A stretch of DNA of 64,000 bases from the NCBI RefSeq assembly GCF_020283565.1, contig NC_060059.1, forward strand, positions 4,161,501-4,225,500, given 5' to 3'. Under the pieces are notes generated by a model. It had not been told where the DNA came from. It worked only from the letters and a program-made list of their open reading frames with translations, and did no database searches. Shown here one piece after another: positions 1 through 11,817 of this stretch; the first letter of the stretch is position 1, and the number at the start of each line of letters is the position of its first letter. The position numbers and the translations under genes are program-made. Source of the DNA: Trifolium pratense. Lineage: Eukaryota; Streptophyta; Magnoliopsida; Fabales; Fabaceae.

Positions 1-1078
1 CATACCATTTTTTGGGACTGTACAAATTTACAGCCTGGATGGGTTAAGTTCCTATCTCCTAACGAATTACGAGAAGCAGCAGCAAAAAGAATGAATTCGG
101 TGGTTTCAAGGTATAACGGACAACTGATTGCATGGGATGTTGTGAATGAGAATCTCCACTGCCACTTTTATGAGGACAAATTCGGTGAAAATATCTCTGC
201 AAAATATTATTCAACAGCTTACCATCTTGATCCAAAAACTACCATGTTCATGAATGAGTATAACACAATTGAATACAGTGGAGATCATTTTGCTAGCCCA
301 GCCAATTACATCAGGAAACTTAAGGAGATTTGGAAATTTCCAGGAACTGCTGGAATGCCAATGGGCATAGGGGTGCAAGGCCATTTTGCATGGGGCGTCC
401 CAAATCTTGCTTACATGAGGTCAGGTCTAGATCTTCTTGGTGCAACTGGACTTCCTATATGGCTCACTGAAACCAGTGTGAAAGCTCAGCCAAATCAGGT
501 ATTTCCTCAACTTCAAAACTAATAACTTCTGCTTATTACACAAGTGAAAATACAATGCTGCATAATTTAATACAGAAGATGCATAGTTTAGCTATCTGTT
601 TTCATCTATTAGCCACAAAAATAAAAGAAAGAAACCTCAATATAGCGAATGTTTTTTTCAGAACTTTTAGTTTCATTAGCATCATTGGCCACATTACATG
701 ATAGGAATTCTCATTTTTGTTTGTTGGCAGGCACAATACTTAGAAGAGATACTAAGAGAGGCATTCTCTCATCCAGCTGTTCAAGGGATTATAATGTTTG
801 TAGGTCCAGCACAAGCCGGTTTCCGCGGTACAGTCCTCGCAGATGCAAAATTTCAAAATACTCCAAGTGGAGATGTTGTGGACAAGCTAATTAATGAGTG
901 GGGAACTGGACCTAAAATAGCCATAGCAGATAGTAAAGGAATTGTAGACATTTCATTACATCATGGAGATTATGATGTTACTGTTACACATCCTCTAACC
1001 CAATACTCCAAAAAATTGAATGTAAGTGTGAGGAAAGGATTTTCACCCGATACCATTCATGTGAAAATGCATGCCTAA
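1..1078 (+). CDS. GH10 endo-1,4-beta-xylanase, 3' part only (cut by window start)
   Basis: Exons 1-498 and 731-1078, joined across a GT-AG intron (499-730). The frame is open from base 1, so the 5' exons lie outside the window. The protein would hydrolyse beta-1,4-xylan in the cell wall. Seen: the GH10 acid/base motif WDVVNEN with its Glu codon at 148-150, and the nucleophile motif IWLTETS with its Glu codon at 469-471, about 107 residues apart as usual for the family. The last exon ends VKMHA-stop. It is closely similar to the complete gene at 3575-6611 in sequence, intron position and 3' flank, so the pair is a tandem duplication. Both catalytic residues are present and no break is seen in the visible part. 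Confidence 0.93.
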
Positions 1079-1470
1079 AAAGAAACCAAATTTTATAACT
1101 TCTGCTGAAGCCACCAATAGTTACCAATGTAGTTTTGAAAGATTATACTAATAAAATGGTTTGAAGCATCAAGCTTGATTATATTTTTGTTATATTATAC
1201 TACTTTTCATGCAAATCAGAAATGAACTCTTTTTGTTTGAAATCTGCTACTGTCAAGAGATCTAATCTAAGTATAACATAAGTTTACATAATTAAATTTC
1301 TAGTATAATAATATGCTTTCACTACATCAACTGATAACTAACTTGTAATCCAAGATAAAATTTAAAATGCAACAAAGTCTTAGCAGCTAAGTGAAAAATA
1401 TAATCTTGATAGCAAATCTAGGTTTCCTACAATCCTACCTAGTCAACAGTTAGCAAGACAACTAAAAAAA
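1079..1470. repeat. Duplicated 3' flank of the GH10 genes
   Basis: This stretch matches 6612-6990 downstream of the second GH10 gene. Shared landmarks in the same order include a segment reading TTTCTAGTATAATA, then CTAGCAGCTAAG-like and CTAGTCAACAGTTAGC sequences. The tandem duplication unit therefore runs past the stop codon by about 400 bp and covers 3'UTR and flank. No gene is seen in it. Confidence 0.75.
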
Positions 1471-1589
1471 TGTACAAAGATACTACTATTCCAGTCTCAA
1501 ATATAAGCAAAAGTTGGGTCATTCGATTTAGTCCCTCCTTGAAATTAAGATCTCGACGCATAATTGATGTCTCAATTGTAGAAAGCTAT

Positions 1590-1870
1590 ACACCAAAAAT
1601 TGCATGCACACAATCCCACTTCCCAAAAGTAACCACATAATGCATACAACATAATTATGAAGTCTATATAAACAAACAGGTTGAAGAAACATTTCAACAA
1701 ACAGTTAAAGGGCATTCACGAAAAAACCATATATTTGACTCAAATAGGTTTTCAGTGATGAGCAAAGTTTCAATGTAGAATCGCAGTACAATTATTAGTA
1801 TATAGAAGCAAACAAAAAAGAATATTGTGAGAGAATGGAATCAGAGAATATGAATAACCTGGTCGTTTTT
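1590..1870 (-). repeat. Diverged copy of the LIP2 5' leader/upstream region
   Basis: The stretch is similar to 10250-10500, 17690-18030 and 25545-25840. Landmarks are CAACAAACAGTTAAAGGGCA near 1698 and a minus-strand splice-donor-like CCAG|GTTATTCAT near 1860. At LIP2 this is where a 5'UTR exon ends. Here there is no LIP2 coding sequence next to it, so it is a displaced fragment. Confidence 0.6.
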
Positions 1871-2493
1871 TTTTTTTTAATGTCCCTTACAAAAAAATCC
1901 AAACTATGTTTTCTGAGACGTCACCTTATTTCACCATACTTTTTTGATATAACACGGAAGATTGAACTATTCTTATTTCAGTGTAAAATTAATTAATTTA
2001 CACCGATAGTAGGTATCCTTTAAACTCTTAAGATATCTGGTTTCGAAATAGGCTCGTCTTGCAGTGTTATGGGTGTTAGTTGAAAAATTAAAATTTGTCC
2101 GTGATATTTTGCTTAGAAGAAAATTGTGATTCTTCGAGTTTCGGTCAAACCTATAACTACCGTGTGCGTGTGGCATATGTACGGTCCCGATTCTTTAACG
2201 AATCAATGGACAAATTGGGATAGCACCCTTGGATTGCTATTGCATAAAAACGGACTCAAAATTTGAATTTTAGGCGGAGATTTACGTCGTATCAGTTCCA
2301 TGTACTGTTTTGATCGAAAATTCGTAATTAATTCATGCATTGAAAAATTATGATTTTTTTTTATGGGAGAGTTTGTTTTTATGTCCCTAACGAGCCTTAA
2401 AAAAATTGGGAAAAAAATTCTTCCCTTAAGTCCACTTTCTAGGTTTTAGAACAATTGATTAATAGTTGGTGATGGATTAGATGATCCCATATA
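1871..2493. other. Intergenic, nothing recognised
   Basis: AT-rich sequence with no credible gene. The short open frames lack any recognisable domain. Confidence 0.5.
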
Positions 2494-2805
2494 CTCCCTC
2501 AGTTCCATATTATAAACAAAAAAAATCATTTTTTTCTTGTTCCAAATTATAAACAAAAATAACTTATTTTTATCATTTTCAAAATTTATTTTTACTTATT
2601 CTCAATAAATTTAATACAAACTGCATTTAATTTACTCTCTCTTCTTTTTCCTATAATCAATAATCAATAAGAATTCTTTTTATATCTTTCTATGAAACTT
2701 ATTTAAAAAAAACACAAAAAATCAGACTTCAAATTATCACATTATACCTTTTTTAGTAAGTGTGAATTTTTTTTTTGTTTATAATACGGGACGGGACGGA
2801 TGGAG
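2494..2805. mobile_element. Stowaway-type MITE (Tc1/mariner)
   Basis: Begins CTCCCTCAGTTCC and ends GGGACGGATGGAG, the inverted CTCCCTCCGTCCC terminus typical of plant Stowaway elements. It is flanked by TA on both sides (2492-2493 and 2806-2807). The interior is AT-rich and non-coding. Both sub-terminal regions carry matching TTATAAACAAAA-type sequence in opposite orientation. Confidence 0.85.
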
Positions 2806-3574
2806 TATATATATATTGGATGAGGGAGGTGGAAACACCAAGAAGTCGTCTGCCCAAAATATTTACATATCTGTGCAGCACTGCCATTGGATGAGCATGC
2901 AGGAAGGCAGGCAGATCTTGAAGTGGTTGATAGTGTGATCACAATGGCTGAATATGTCTATTTCTAATGTCAAATTTACTCCTTTTATTTTCTACCCCAC
3001 AAAATGAAAACAAACAACTTCTACCCTACCCTACACTTTAAACATGAAATGAAGTCGGTGACAATCATAAAGGATATCCAAAATTGATGGATAAATAAAA
3101 AATAAATTTTAGTGGTGTTTACCATTTGGCATACAAACAAAAAACATTTATGTTATTGCTTAATATTAAATGTGTTGATTCAACTCAATATAGGTATTTA
3201 CTAATATTGAATATTAGTTTCGTTTTTTAAAATACATGACTATTTCCGTAAGTGTGATAAAATTAAGCATCAAATGTACGATTAAACTTATTATTTATCA
3301 ATTTTTCTATTTGACAGAAAAAGAAATATAAGTATCCAAAAAAGAGAAATATTACTAAATAAATAGTAAATATAATAAATAAGTAAATATTAAGAAAGAG
3401 GTAATTTTGTCAAAAAAAAGAAAGAAAGAAGAATGTAATGTAATTGACAAATAAAACAAAGTAGACAGTTAATGATGTTTACTTACCACATCTGCAATGT
3501 TGGAAAATTGATACACATAAATTGGACGGTGCATTAGTTGAATTCTTGTAGTTGTTTGATTAGTCACACACAAG
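2806..3574. promoter_or_regulatory. Intergenic region upstream of the second GH10 gene
   Basis: About 770 bp of AT-rich DNA holding the promoter and leader of the GH10 gene. No repeat or other gene is recognised. No TATA box stands out clearly enough to call. Confidence 0.45.
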
Positions 3575-6500
3575 ATGAAGCTTGCAACAGTAGAGCTATG
3601 CATTTTCTTGTTCACCACATCTTGCTTTCTACTCCTTTCATCAGGTTCCTCTCAGTCTCTCCCTCATTTTCACTGTACTCTCTTCTCTACTAGTGCCTCT
3701 TTTCTCTAATATACTATATCTTTAATCTTTAATTTCAACACATGCAGGGTTCCAATTCCATTCTATGCCTTATGATTATTCTGCTACTACAGAGGTAATG
3801 AAATGAAACTTCCCTAACTTTATTAGTTTATTTTGCATGTTCTTCTTTTAATTCTCCAAGTTAAAGACATATAATAGTTTTAATTATATTTTATAAGCTT
3901 AAATCAGTCAATAAGCAATTATAACTACTTAAACTTACTTGTGTTGCAAATGCCTTGAAATAAATCAGTGTGTAGCAGAACCTCAGAGGGCACAGTATGG
4001 AGGAGGCATTATTGTAAATCCAGGATTTGAGCACAGCATAAAGGGTTGGACAGTGTTTGGAAATGGAACAATCGAGGAACGTATATCGAATGGTGGAAAT
4101 AGGTTCGTTGTTGCAAGCAACAGAACACAAGCATTGGATAGTTTTTCACAGAAGGTCCAACTGAAGAAAGGAATGATATACATTTTTTCTGGTAAATATT
4201 ATTTTTCTTAATTTGTTAATGATTATTTGATGAATGTTACCGTGTTGGCGATTCAGTTCTTTTCTAAGACGTTTTCCACATTCAGCTTGGTTTCAGCTCA
4301 GTGAAGGAAGTGACATTGTGTCGGTTGTATTTAAAAGAAATGGAAGTGAATTGGTACGAGGTGGCCATGTGATAGCCAAGCATGGATGTTGGTCACTGCT
4401 AAAAGGCGGCATAGTTGCAAACTTTTCAAGCCCTGCTGAGATTCTTTTCGAGGTGAAACGGTTTTCCTCTTATATAGTTTTGCATATTCCTTCAAATTTC
4501 CTCAAACATGTGATAACATAGCCTCTATTACGACTTCTGCCACTTAACTCTTCTATAGAAAATGAAATTTACCTTTCCACGCTATTTAAATATTTGACCT
4601 GCAAATTGGTTTATAGTGGGAGGGATCCTCGCCTTACAGGCCAATTTTGTAGGGTTTGAGTTAGACCAAATATAGAATACTAATATAGCAGAGGGTTCGT
4701 TGTTAAAATTTACCACTTTTTCTGTTATGCAAATACTGAGAGATGAGAGCCATGCGTTTTCATTCAAATAAGCTAAATAAGAGAATTATACATGCTTGGA
4801 AAGTTGAGTAAAATTCATAATCAGAGACTGAATAAAAAGGAATAAATAGTTGCATTTGTTTATTCATTTTGATATTTGTTAAACTTTGTTAATGAAATTT
4901 ACGTATCACTGCAGAGCGAGAATCCAAATGTGGAATTATGGGCTGATAGTGTCTCCTTACAACCATTCACCAGAAATCAATGGAGATCACACCAAGACAA
5001 CAGCATTGAGAGGGTAAACTAATGTTTCTTATATTATTTTAATATAGACGCCAGTCCTTTGCACCAGCGGAAGAATCATTGCTTTTCTCACCGACCGATA
5101 GTCAAGCGTGTTCTTGTCAAGAGGAATTAACTCAATAGCAAACCAAATTGCATAATGAAAATCATTAGTAGAAGTATAGCAGAGAAAAAGATATTATAAC
5201 AAGTTTTGCGATTTATAACCTGCAGGTACGTAAGAGCAGGGTGAGATTCCAGGTAACTCATCCAAACAAAACTGCATTGGAAGGAGCAACAGTTGTTATC
5301 AAACAAACAAAGGCAGATTTCCCTTTTGGATGTGCGATGAACCATTATATCCTCACAAACACCGACTACCAGAGATGGTTTGTGTCAAGATTCAAATACA
5401 CTACTTTCACTAACGAGATGAAGTGGTATAGTACAGAGAAAATTCAAGGCCAGGAAAACTATACTATCCCAGATGCCATGCTGAAATTTGCCAAAGAAAA
5501 TGGCATTTCTGTCAGAGGCCATAACATTTTGTGGGACAGTATAAATCGTCAGCCTCGTTGGGATTTGTCCCTGTCTCCTGACGAATTACGAGAAGCAGCT
5601 ACAAAAAGAATGAATTCTGTGGTCTCAAGGTATAAGGGACAACTGATTGCATGGGACGTGGTGAATGAGAATCTCCACTTCAACTTTTTTGAGGACAAAC
5701 TCGGCGAAAATGCCTCTGCAGTATATTATTCAGCAGCTTATCATCTTGATCCGAACACGAACATGTTCTTGAATGAGTATAACACCATTGAATACAGTCA
5801 TGATAAGGATGCCAGCCCAGGCAATTATATCAGGAAAATTAAGCAAATTCAGCAATTTCCAGGAACTGATGGAATACCATTGGCCATAGGGTTGCAATGC
5901 CACTTTGGAAGTGGCAAGCCGAACATTGCTTACATGAGGTCAGGTCTAGATCTTCTTGCTGCAACTGGACTTCCTATATGGCTAACAGAAACCAGTATGG
6001 ATCCTCAGCAAAATCAGGTATATGTTCTCTCAACTTCAAATGTGATAATAATAATAATAATAATAAACTTCACTCTTCAGGGAAATTTGTTAGTTATAAC
6101 TTCTGCTTATTACACAAGTCAATACAAAGCTGCATGATTTAATAAAGAAGATGCTTTGTTTATCTATCTCTAATTTTCATCTATTAGCAAAAAAAGTAAA
6201 GAATATATGACAGGAACAAATAGAAAATTGAACATTTCTTTCTCATTTTTGTTTGTTTGGCAGGCAGAATACTTTGAAGAGATACTAAGAGAGGGTTACT
6301 CACATCCTGCTGTTCAAGGGATTGTAATGTTTGTGGGTCCAGAACAGGCCGGTTTCAACAGTACATTACTTGCAGATGCAAATTTTAAAAATACTCCAAC
6401 TGGAGACGTTGTGGACAAGCTGATTCGTGAGTGGGGAACTGGCCCTTATACAGCCATAGCAGACAGTAGAGGAATTATAGATATTTCACTACACCATGGG

Positions 6501-6611
6501 GATTATGATGTGACTGTTACACATCCTCTAACCCAATACTCCAAAACACTGAATATAAATGTAAGGAAAGGATTTTCACTGGATACCATCCATGTGAAAA
6601 TGCATGCCTAA
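3575..6611 (+). CDS. GH10 endo-1,4-beta-xylanase with CBM22-like region, complete
   Basis: Seven exons: 3575-3644, 3748-3794, 3969-4191, 4286-4452, 4915-5013, 5226-6017, 6264-6611 (1746 nt, 581 aa). Residues 1 to about 24 form a hydrophobic signal peptide (MKLATVELCIFLFTTSCF), so the protein is secreted to the wall. Exons 3-4 encode a carbohydrate-binding region of the CBM22-like type found in plant xylanases (GIIVNPGFEHSIKGW, residues about 50-170). The GH10 barrel fills exons 6-7, with acid/base Glu350 in WDVVNEN and nucleophile Glu457 in IWLTETS. All introns are GT-AG and phases agree. Its neighbour at 1-1078 is a tandem paralogue. The substrate is inferred from the family as xylan. Confidence 0.93.
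6045..6066 (+). repeat. (ATA)n microsatellite in the last intron of the GH10 gene
   Basis: About seven ATA/TAA triplets just after the exon 6 donor. The matching intron of the upstream paralogue lacks this run, so it arose after the duplication. Confidence 0.9.
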
Positions 6612-7018
6612 AAAGCAACCACCATTTAAAACTTGAGCAGAAGCAAGCAAAAGTTACCAATGTCAATTTTGAAAGATTTTAATAAAACCATTTGCAGTAT
6701 CATGCTTGATTATTTTGTTATATTACACTTTTCATTTAAACCACAAATTAACTCTTTTCGTCAGAAATATGACCCTGACAAGAGATCTAAGTTCTAATCT
6801 AATCTAATAAAACATACAGTAGTATAGAACAATGCTGCATAATTAAGTTTCTAGTATAATATACTCTCATTACATCATCTAAGAACTCATAATCTAATAC
6901 AAAAATAAAAATCAACAAAGTCCTAGCAGCTAAGCTTAAGTGACAAATGTAATCTTGATTGCAAATCCAGCTTTTCTACCTAGTCAACAGTTAGCTGGAG
7001 AAAACTACATAAATGATC

Positions 7019-7279
7019 TCACTTGTTCTGAATTGGATTTGATTTGCTAGAAGGAGACTGCCTTAAACTTGTGTCCACAGATATCTGAGAGGTTTCATTA
7101 GATATTTGCAACTTATGTAAACTTGCAGAGGAGGAGACATGAGCTAGCAGCTTCCGTGGTGGAAACTTTTCTATAAGATTACTTCTAGTTTCACTATTGA
7201 TCAAAACTGTAGAACAGGTCATGAAATTTAAGAGCATTAAGACAAAGATACCTAACAAAGTACGTTGAATGGTTATCAT
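7019..7279 (-). CDS. Small secreted peptide precursor, CLE-like
   Basis: Intronless, 86 aa, starting at the ATG at 7279-7277. The N-terminus is a clear signal peptide (RTLLGIFVLMLLNFMTCS, residues 6-23). It is followed by a variable middle with PPRKLLAH near residue 40, of a kind common in CLE precursors. The extreme C-terminus reads LRQSPSSKSNPIQNK. That resembles the CLE ligand pattern R-x-x-P-S-G-P-N-P-x-x-N, but with one extra residue between the Pro-Ser and Asn-Pro parts. Layout (signal peptide, variable pro-region, C-terminal ligand, no intron) fits a post-translationally cleaved peptide hormone. The assignment to CLE is inference; another peptide class is possible. Confidence 0.55.
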   Translation of the reverse strand: MITIQRTLLGIFVLMLLNFMTCSTVLINSETRSNLIEKFPPRKLLAHVSSSASLHKLQISNETSQISVDTSLRQSPSSKSNPIQNK

Positions 7280-9039
7280 GGCAGGGTTTAGCTGAAACAA
7301 ACAACAACTGTAACTAGTAAAAAAAGAAAGGAAATTGTTGTGCTTGGAACTATCCCATAAGAATGTATTGTAGTTGGAGTCTATGTATCTCAAAGTGAAG
7401 CAATTCTTCTTAGTAGATTGTTGGTGGTTGAAGGCTTAAGCAATTTGGTTCTTGGACTCTGATCAAGGACTCAAATTACTAGTGTAAGCATAAACATAGA
7501 CTTGCCTTCTATCTTTTAGAGGATGAAATAAACGCATTTAAAGATTTTTTTTAACCACTGTATAGAAAAGGAAGGTACATAGATAATGGATTATTGGACC
7601 TGCCACATCTTTGTTGTGTTGTGGAGCAGAACATGGAATGGAAGGAGCTTATCATGTGATCCTTAACCAAATCCCATACTTCTCTGACATTACTATAATA
7701 TTTTCCATCACATGCTAATATGGATCATGTGACTAAATCACAAGATATTAATTGGGTTTCATATCCTTGGCCATATTAATTATTTTATTGCTTGTATTTC
7801 TCATAAACATGACAAATTACACAGCTAAACAGAGCTGGGTAAAATCACTTTACAGGAATTCAAAACTTCATTTTCCTGGAAGTTTATTTACAGCTACAAA
7901 TGGAAGATAAAAGCTGTAACAAGTTTATCATATTCGTAGAGTTGTAACCAATTAGTTTTAACAGTTCTAACTTTTACTTCCATTTGTATAGAACTGAATA
8001 TAACGAAATATAAATGCACACACAATATCTATGAAAGATCCACTTATAATACGTGTGAAACCGTAATTAGTTTTGTGTCAATTCAGATACTGTGCGAGTG
8101 TCTACATATATACTAGACCTTTCCTACAGGATTGATATATTACTGCACAAAGAACTTTTCTCCTGAATGCAGCATATAATAATGGAGGTTTTAATCAAAT
8201 TTGCATGTGGAGACTGCGGCTTCAATATTCTTTCTGCTGAGAAAAAACATATGGTCTATGTCAGCAAGAATAAAATAGAATTTGCAAAACTGACCATGGC
8301 AAAATATTTCACATGTAACATAGGGTCTAGGGTCTTACATGGAAAATGACCTTCACTTTATGATCTGTTTATTAACAGCTTTTTGTCTTGGCTATCGATG
8401 GTTCTATAAACTGATTTTTCCAATGTGTGAGACTGAGTAACTCTTGTGATTGTTATTTTGCACTTCATCATTTGTTTGATCATGTGACAGAAAAAAAAAA
8501 TCATTCTGATAAGAGAAAGATATGAATTGAAGTTTGTAGCCCCAACAACCAACCAAATAGGTTCACCATGATAACAATCCCGTAACATATGGAGTGCGGT
8601 CACAATCTGATCTGGTTTTGCAGAACTGATTCGGAGAAATGAATATAGTAACACAGTGACACCATAGCACATTAGTCAGCATGTGGTCATGAAGTCAAGC
8701 TCATCTACCAGTTCCAACTCATATCAATATCACTCCTCCAGTGTAAAGTGGGTTCGGAGAGGATGAGAATGTGTACGTGAAAATTAGCTTATAATTGTAG
8801 TAATAATGCAGTATTTTCGTCACCGCCTTTACACAATGTAGTACAGCAATCAAACATACGAACTTACGAAGTTTTGTTATCTCTGTCTTTTTATCATTCA
8901 ACACTATAGCATTACACTTATAGAACCAATCTGTTGAATTGAATTTATCATTATCAATCATCAGTTGATCGCTAAAACTCAGCAACAAAAAAGTAAAAGC
9001 AGAATGCATAGATCATGAAGAATTAGCATGTATTATGAA
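7280..9039. other. Intergenic, nothing recognised
   Basis: AT-rich DNA between the small peptide gene and the 3' end of LIP2. Open frames here (for example near 8167-8349 and 8358-8672) show no family motif or codon pattern that I trust. Confidence 0.5.
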
Positions 9040-9133
9040 GAATAGACAAGAATTTTATTGGTTAAATACTTCAAAACAATATAAGAAAAGAATAACTGTT
9101 ATACAACAATCTGTTCACTAAAATAGCTATGTC

Positions 9134-9841
9134 TCATTCAGTTTCCTTTTTATCAGACAATATAGAAGCATCCTCCTTCCAGATCAGGTTATCATAACCA
9201 AAGATTCTTGCAAAACATGAAATCAACTGCTCTTGTATTATTTCTTCTGTGGGAAGGTCTAAATCTGTCTCCCTTCTCAAAGATGTCACTTCTTTATCTG
9301 CAATTCCGCAGGGAACAATGTGCCTAAAGTAGTTTAAATCCGGATCAATGTTAAATGCCATCCCATGAGAAGTGATTCCACTTGATATTCGAACACCAAT
9401 TGCACCTATCTTTTTTTCTCCAACCCACACCCCTGTCTCACACCTTTTTCCAGGTGAAGCTTTCACCCCATATAGACCTGCCATTTCAATCATAGTTGAC
9501 TCAATTTTTTCTACAAATCTTCTAGCACCAAGTCCCGTGTCACGAAGTGATATGATAGGATATAAAATGGCTTGGTGTGGACCATGAAATGTAATGTCTC
9601 CTCCCCGCTGCGTGTAGTGAAGTTCAGCTCCAATCTGCTCCAATTCTGACTGGGGGATTAATAAATTGTGAACAGTTTGTCTTTTACCAACAGTATATGT
9701 AGGAGGGTGTTGCAAAGACAGAAGAGTATCACCTATCTTATGAGATTTTCTATCCAATACTAGCTTTTCCTGCAGTTTTAATGCATCCAAATAGTTGACA
9801 AGTCCTAGTTTCCAGACCTCAAGGTTTCGCACTGCCCTCAT
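9134..9841 (-). CDS. LIP2: LIP2, octanoyl (lipoyl) transferase, LipB family
   Basis: Transfers octanoyl groups from acyl carrier protein to lipoate-dependent enzymes, in plants in mitochondria. Single coding exon, 235 aa from the ATG at 9841. I chose this start because a good acceptor (GAACAG|GCAATG) ends three bases upstream, and the protein then begins MRAVRNLEVWKLG, as the family does. The open frame runs 14 codons further upstream to 9883, but that is probably intron. Numbered from 9883: the LipB motif RGGDITFHGPHQ (residues 93-104), the K158/K159 region (VGEKKIGAIGV) and catalytic Cys192 in VPCGIADKEVTS. Sequence matches plant LIP2 along its whole length. Confidence 0.96.
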   Translation of the reverse strand: MRAVRNLEVWKLGLVNYLDALKLQEKLVLDRKSHKIGDTLLSLQHPPTYTVGKRQTVHNLLIPQSELEQIGAELHYTQRGGDITFHGPHQAILYPIISLRDTGLGARRFVEKIESTMIEMAGLYGVKASPGKRCETGVWVGEKKIGAIGVRISSGITSHGMAFNIDPDLNYFRHIVPCGIADKEVTSLRRETDLDLPTEEIIQEQLISCFARIFGYDNLIWKEDASILSDKKETE

Positions 9842-10620
9842 TGCCTGTTCGCAATGAGAAAGTAAGTCTAATTTCAAATTCATTTGTCAAACCAGAAGGT
9901 TTAGAACCAACTTATGAGAAATTAAGTCATTTCCCAATATATTGGAAAACCAACGACATTAAATTGACGAGAGCATAAAGTCCACAAATATTTAATCCAA
10001 AATCATCACAAGAATTATCACAGAATATAACTCTGAATTTGAGCCTTCAACATCTAAAGTAAGTTAAATTTTGTATTCTATTTTATTATGAGCTAACTCA
10101 ACCTTACAAAACCAACTTGTATGATCAGAGATACTCACCACCTATAACCGATGTTCCTATGTGTGACTCTGAACATTCTATAATGTAGCATACATTTAGT
10201 TCCCCGGTTGTTTAATAATATATAACTACTTTTCATGTCTCAAATCTAGAAAGTGAATTCATGTGTATTTACCAAAAATTGCATCCATAAAATCCCACTT
10301 CCCAGAAGTAACCACAAAATGCACCAAATTTTAAAATCTATAAAAACAGGTGGAAGAAACATTTCAACAAACAGTTAAAGGGCATTCACGGTAAACCTAT
10401 ATATCTGATAAAAGGAAAATTCTTTTAATGTAACCAGTTACTAGATTCAAATGGGTTTTCAAACGTGAGCAAAATTGGAGAAGAAGATGAATAACCTGAT
10501 GATGTAATCTTCAAATTCAAAGTTCTGCTGTGTGTTTGTATGTGTTGACAAGAGACAAAGGAAGCAAGATATAATTCACAATGTTGGAGTCCAACAAAAT
10601 ATGTGGAGCATAATTTTTAG
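9842..10620 (-). promoter_or_regulatory. LIP2 5'UTR intron, leader exon and promoter region
   Basis: Read on the minus strand, a leader exon appears to end at 10496 with ATCAG|GTTATTC as donor. It would splice to the acceptor at 9846-9845 just before the LIP2 ATG, giving a 5'UTR intron of about 650 nt (10495-9845). The same donor context recurs in copies near 1860, 18023 and 25838. Leader exon extent upstream is not determined. RNA evidence is needed, so this is inference from splice signals. Confidence 0.5.
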
Positions 10621-11359
10621 TTAATTAACTTTTTTATTTAATTTATTTCCATTTAACTTTTTTTAATACTCCAAAATAAAATACACTAAAACAAAATACA
10701 TAGAGCAAAAAGAGTTTTTTATGAGATGGAAAATCCAAAATACTAACCCCACACATCTTTTATGAATAAGTGATCGTCGGATAATAAGTGAATAATATTC
10801 GTTTTTCTACATTGAACTCATAAGTCATTGGATATCTTTTATGAATGTCAATTAAATATCGTCAATAAATTATTGCCGGTTGATGTAACCAAAAAAAAAA
10901 AATTATTGTTGCCGGTTGCTCCATCATTTGATAACCAAAATTATTTTTTGATGAATGATAACTATTTTCATAATAAAATTCGATCAATCCTCTTTATTAG
11001 CAATGAAATTATTCTTCTAAGATTCAATTTTATTAGCAATCCAATCACTATTAACATAGACATGTCCAAACATATATTTTTCCATATGCATTAGTGTAAG
11101 TGATTGAACCTTAGATCAAATGGTTAAACGGACCTAAATATCTACTTGTATCACATTTTACGTTTTAACTCCATATCATTTTTCAGCCGGTAAAATGAAT
11201 AAAAGAATGACACGCATGTCACATCTCCATCAGTAATGGAATCAATTCCATCAATGTGAAAACTATTAAGATGATTGTTATAAGTTTGTAATTGAAAGGG
11301 AGTGCGTAAATAATACATAATTTGAACTTCAATGAAACTAAGATTGCCAAGACTTTTAT
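10621..11359. other. Intergenic, nothing recognised
   Basis: AT-rich DNA upstream of LIP2 and before the first tRNA-repeat unit. No credible gene is seen. Confidence 0.45.
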
Positions 11360-11768
11360 TGTGATCCTTTGATTTCAAAATTTTAGCTTTTTTCAGGATT
11401 TGCTTGTGCTTCCTATAATCCTATCATTGATATTGTTTCACCTTTGTAAAAGACTGAAATCCATCAATGAGAGAAATTTGTTGCTTCATGATCACATGTT
11501 AAAACTCCACCAACATTGATTCTGGTTATTACTGTAGTTGGTTTGTAAAACATTCTAAAGCAAATAACCGAAGCTCTCAACTTCTGCCCTATGAATATAT
11601 TTGAATATTGCATTATTACAGACTGATATCAAGGCCATTGAAGGGATGATATTGGTGTGTTACCAGTTTTTCTTGCCTTTTTTGACTGCCTTTACATCAA
11701 ATCTGATAGCTTATTAAAAAATTTACGAAAAATCAGGAATAGTAAATAAACTAATGCTATACAAAAAA

Positions 11769-11817
11769 TTCTGAGAATCGAATACAGGACCTCTTGCATC
11801 CAAAGTATCAAATGCCA
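11769..11817 (-). pseudogene. Decayed tRNA-Pro relic
   Basis: On the minus strand it keeps GGCATTTG, then TTTGGATGCAAGAGGTCC and TTCGATTCTC, in tRNA-Pro order. It lacks the D-arm and half of the anticodon stem (about 20 bases) and has lost the acceptor pairing. It is followed by the same type A flank as the intact copies at 14559 and 21638. Confidence 0.85.

Noticed and set aside
9842..9883. LIP2 start at the ATG at 9883
   Set aside because: The extra 14 residues are not family-like, and a good splice acceptor lies at 9846-9845 right before the ATG at 9841.
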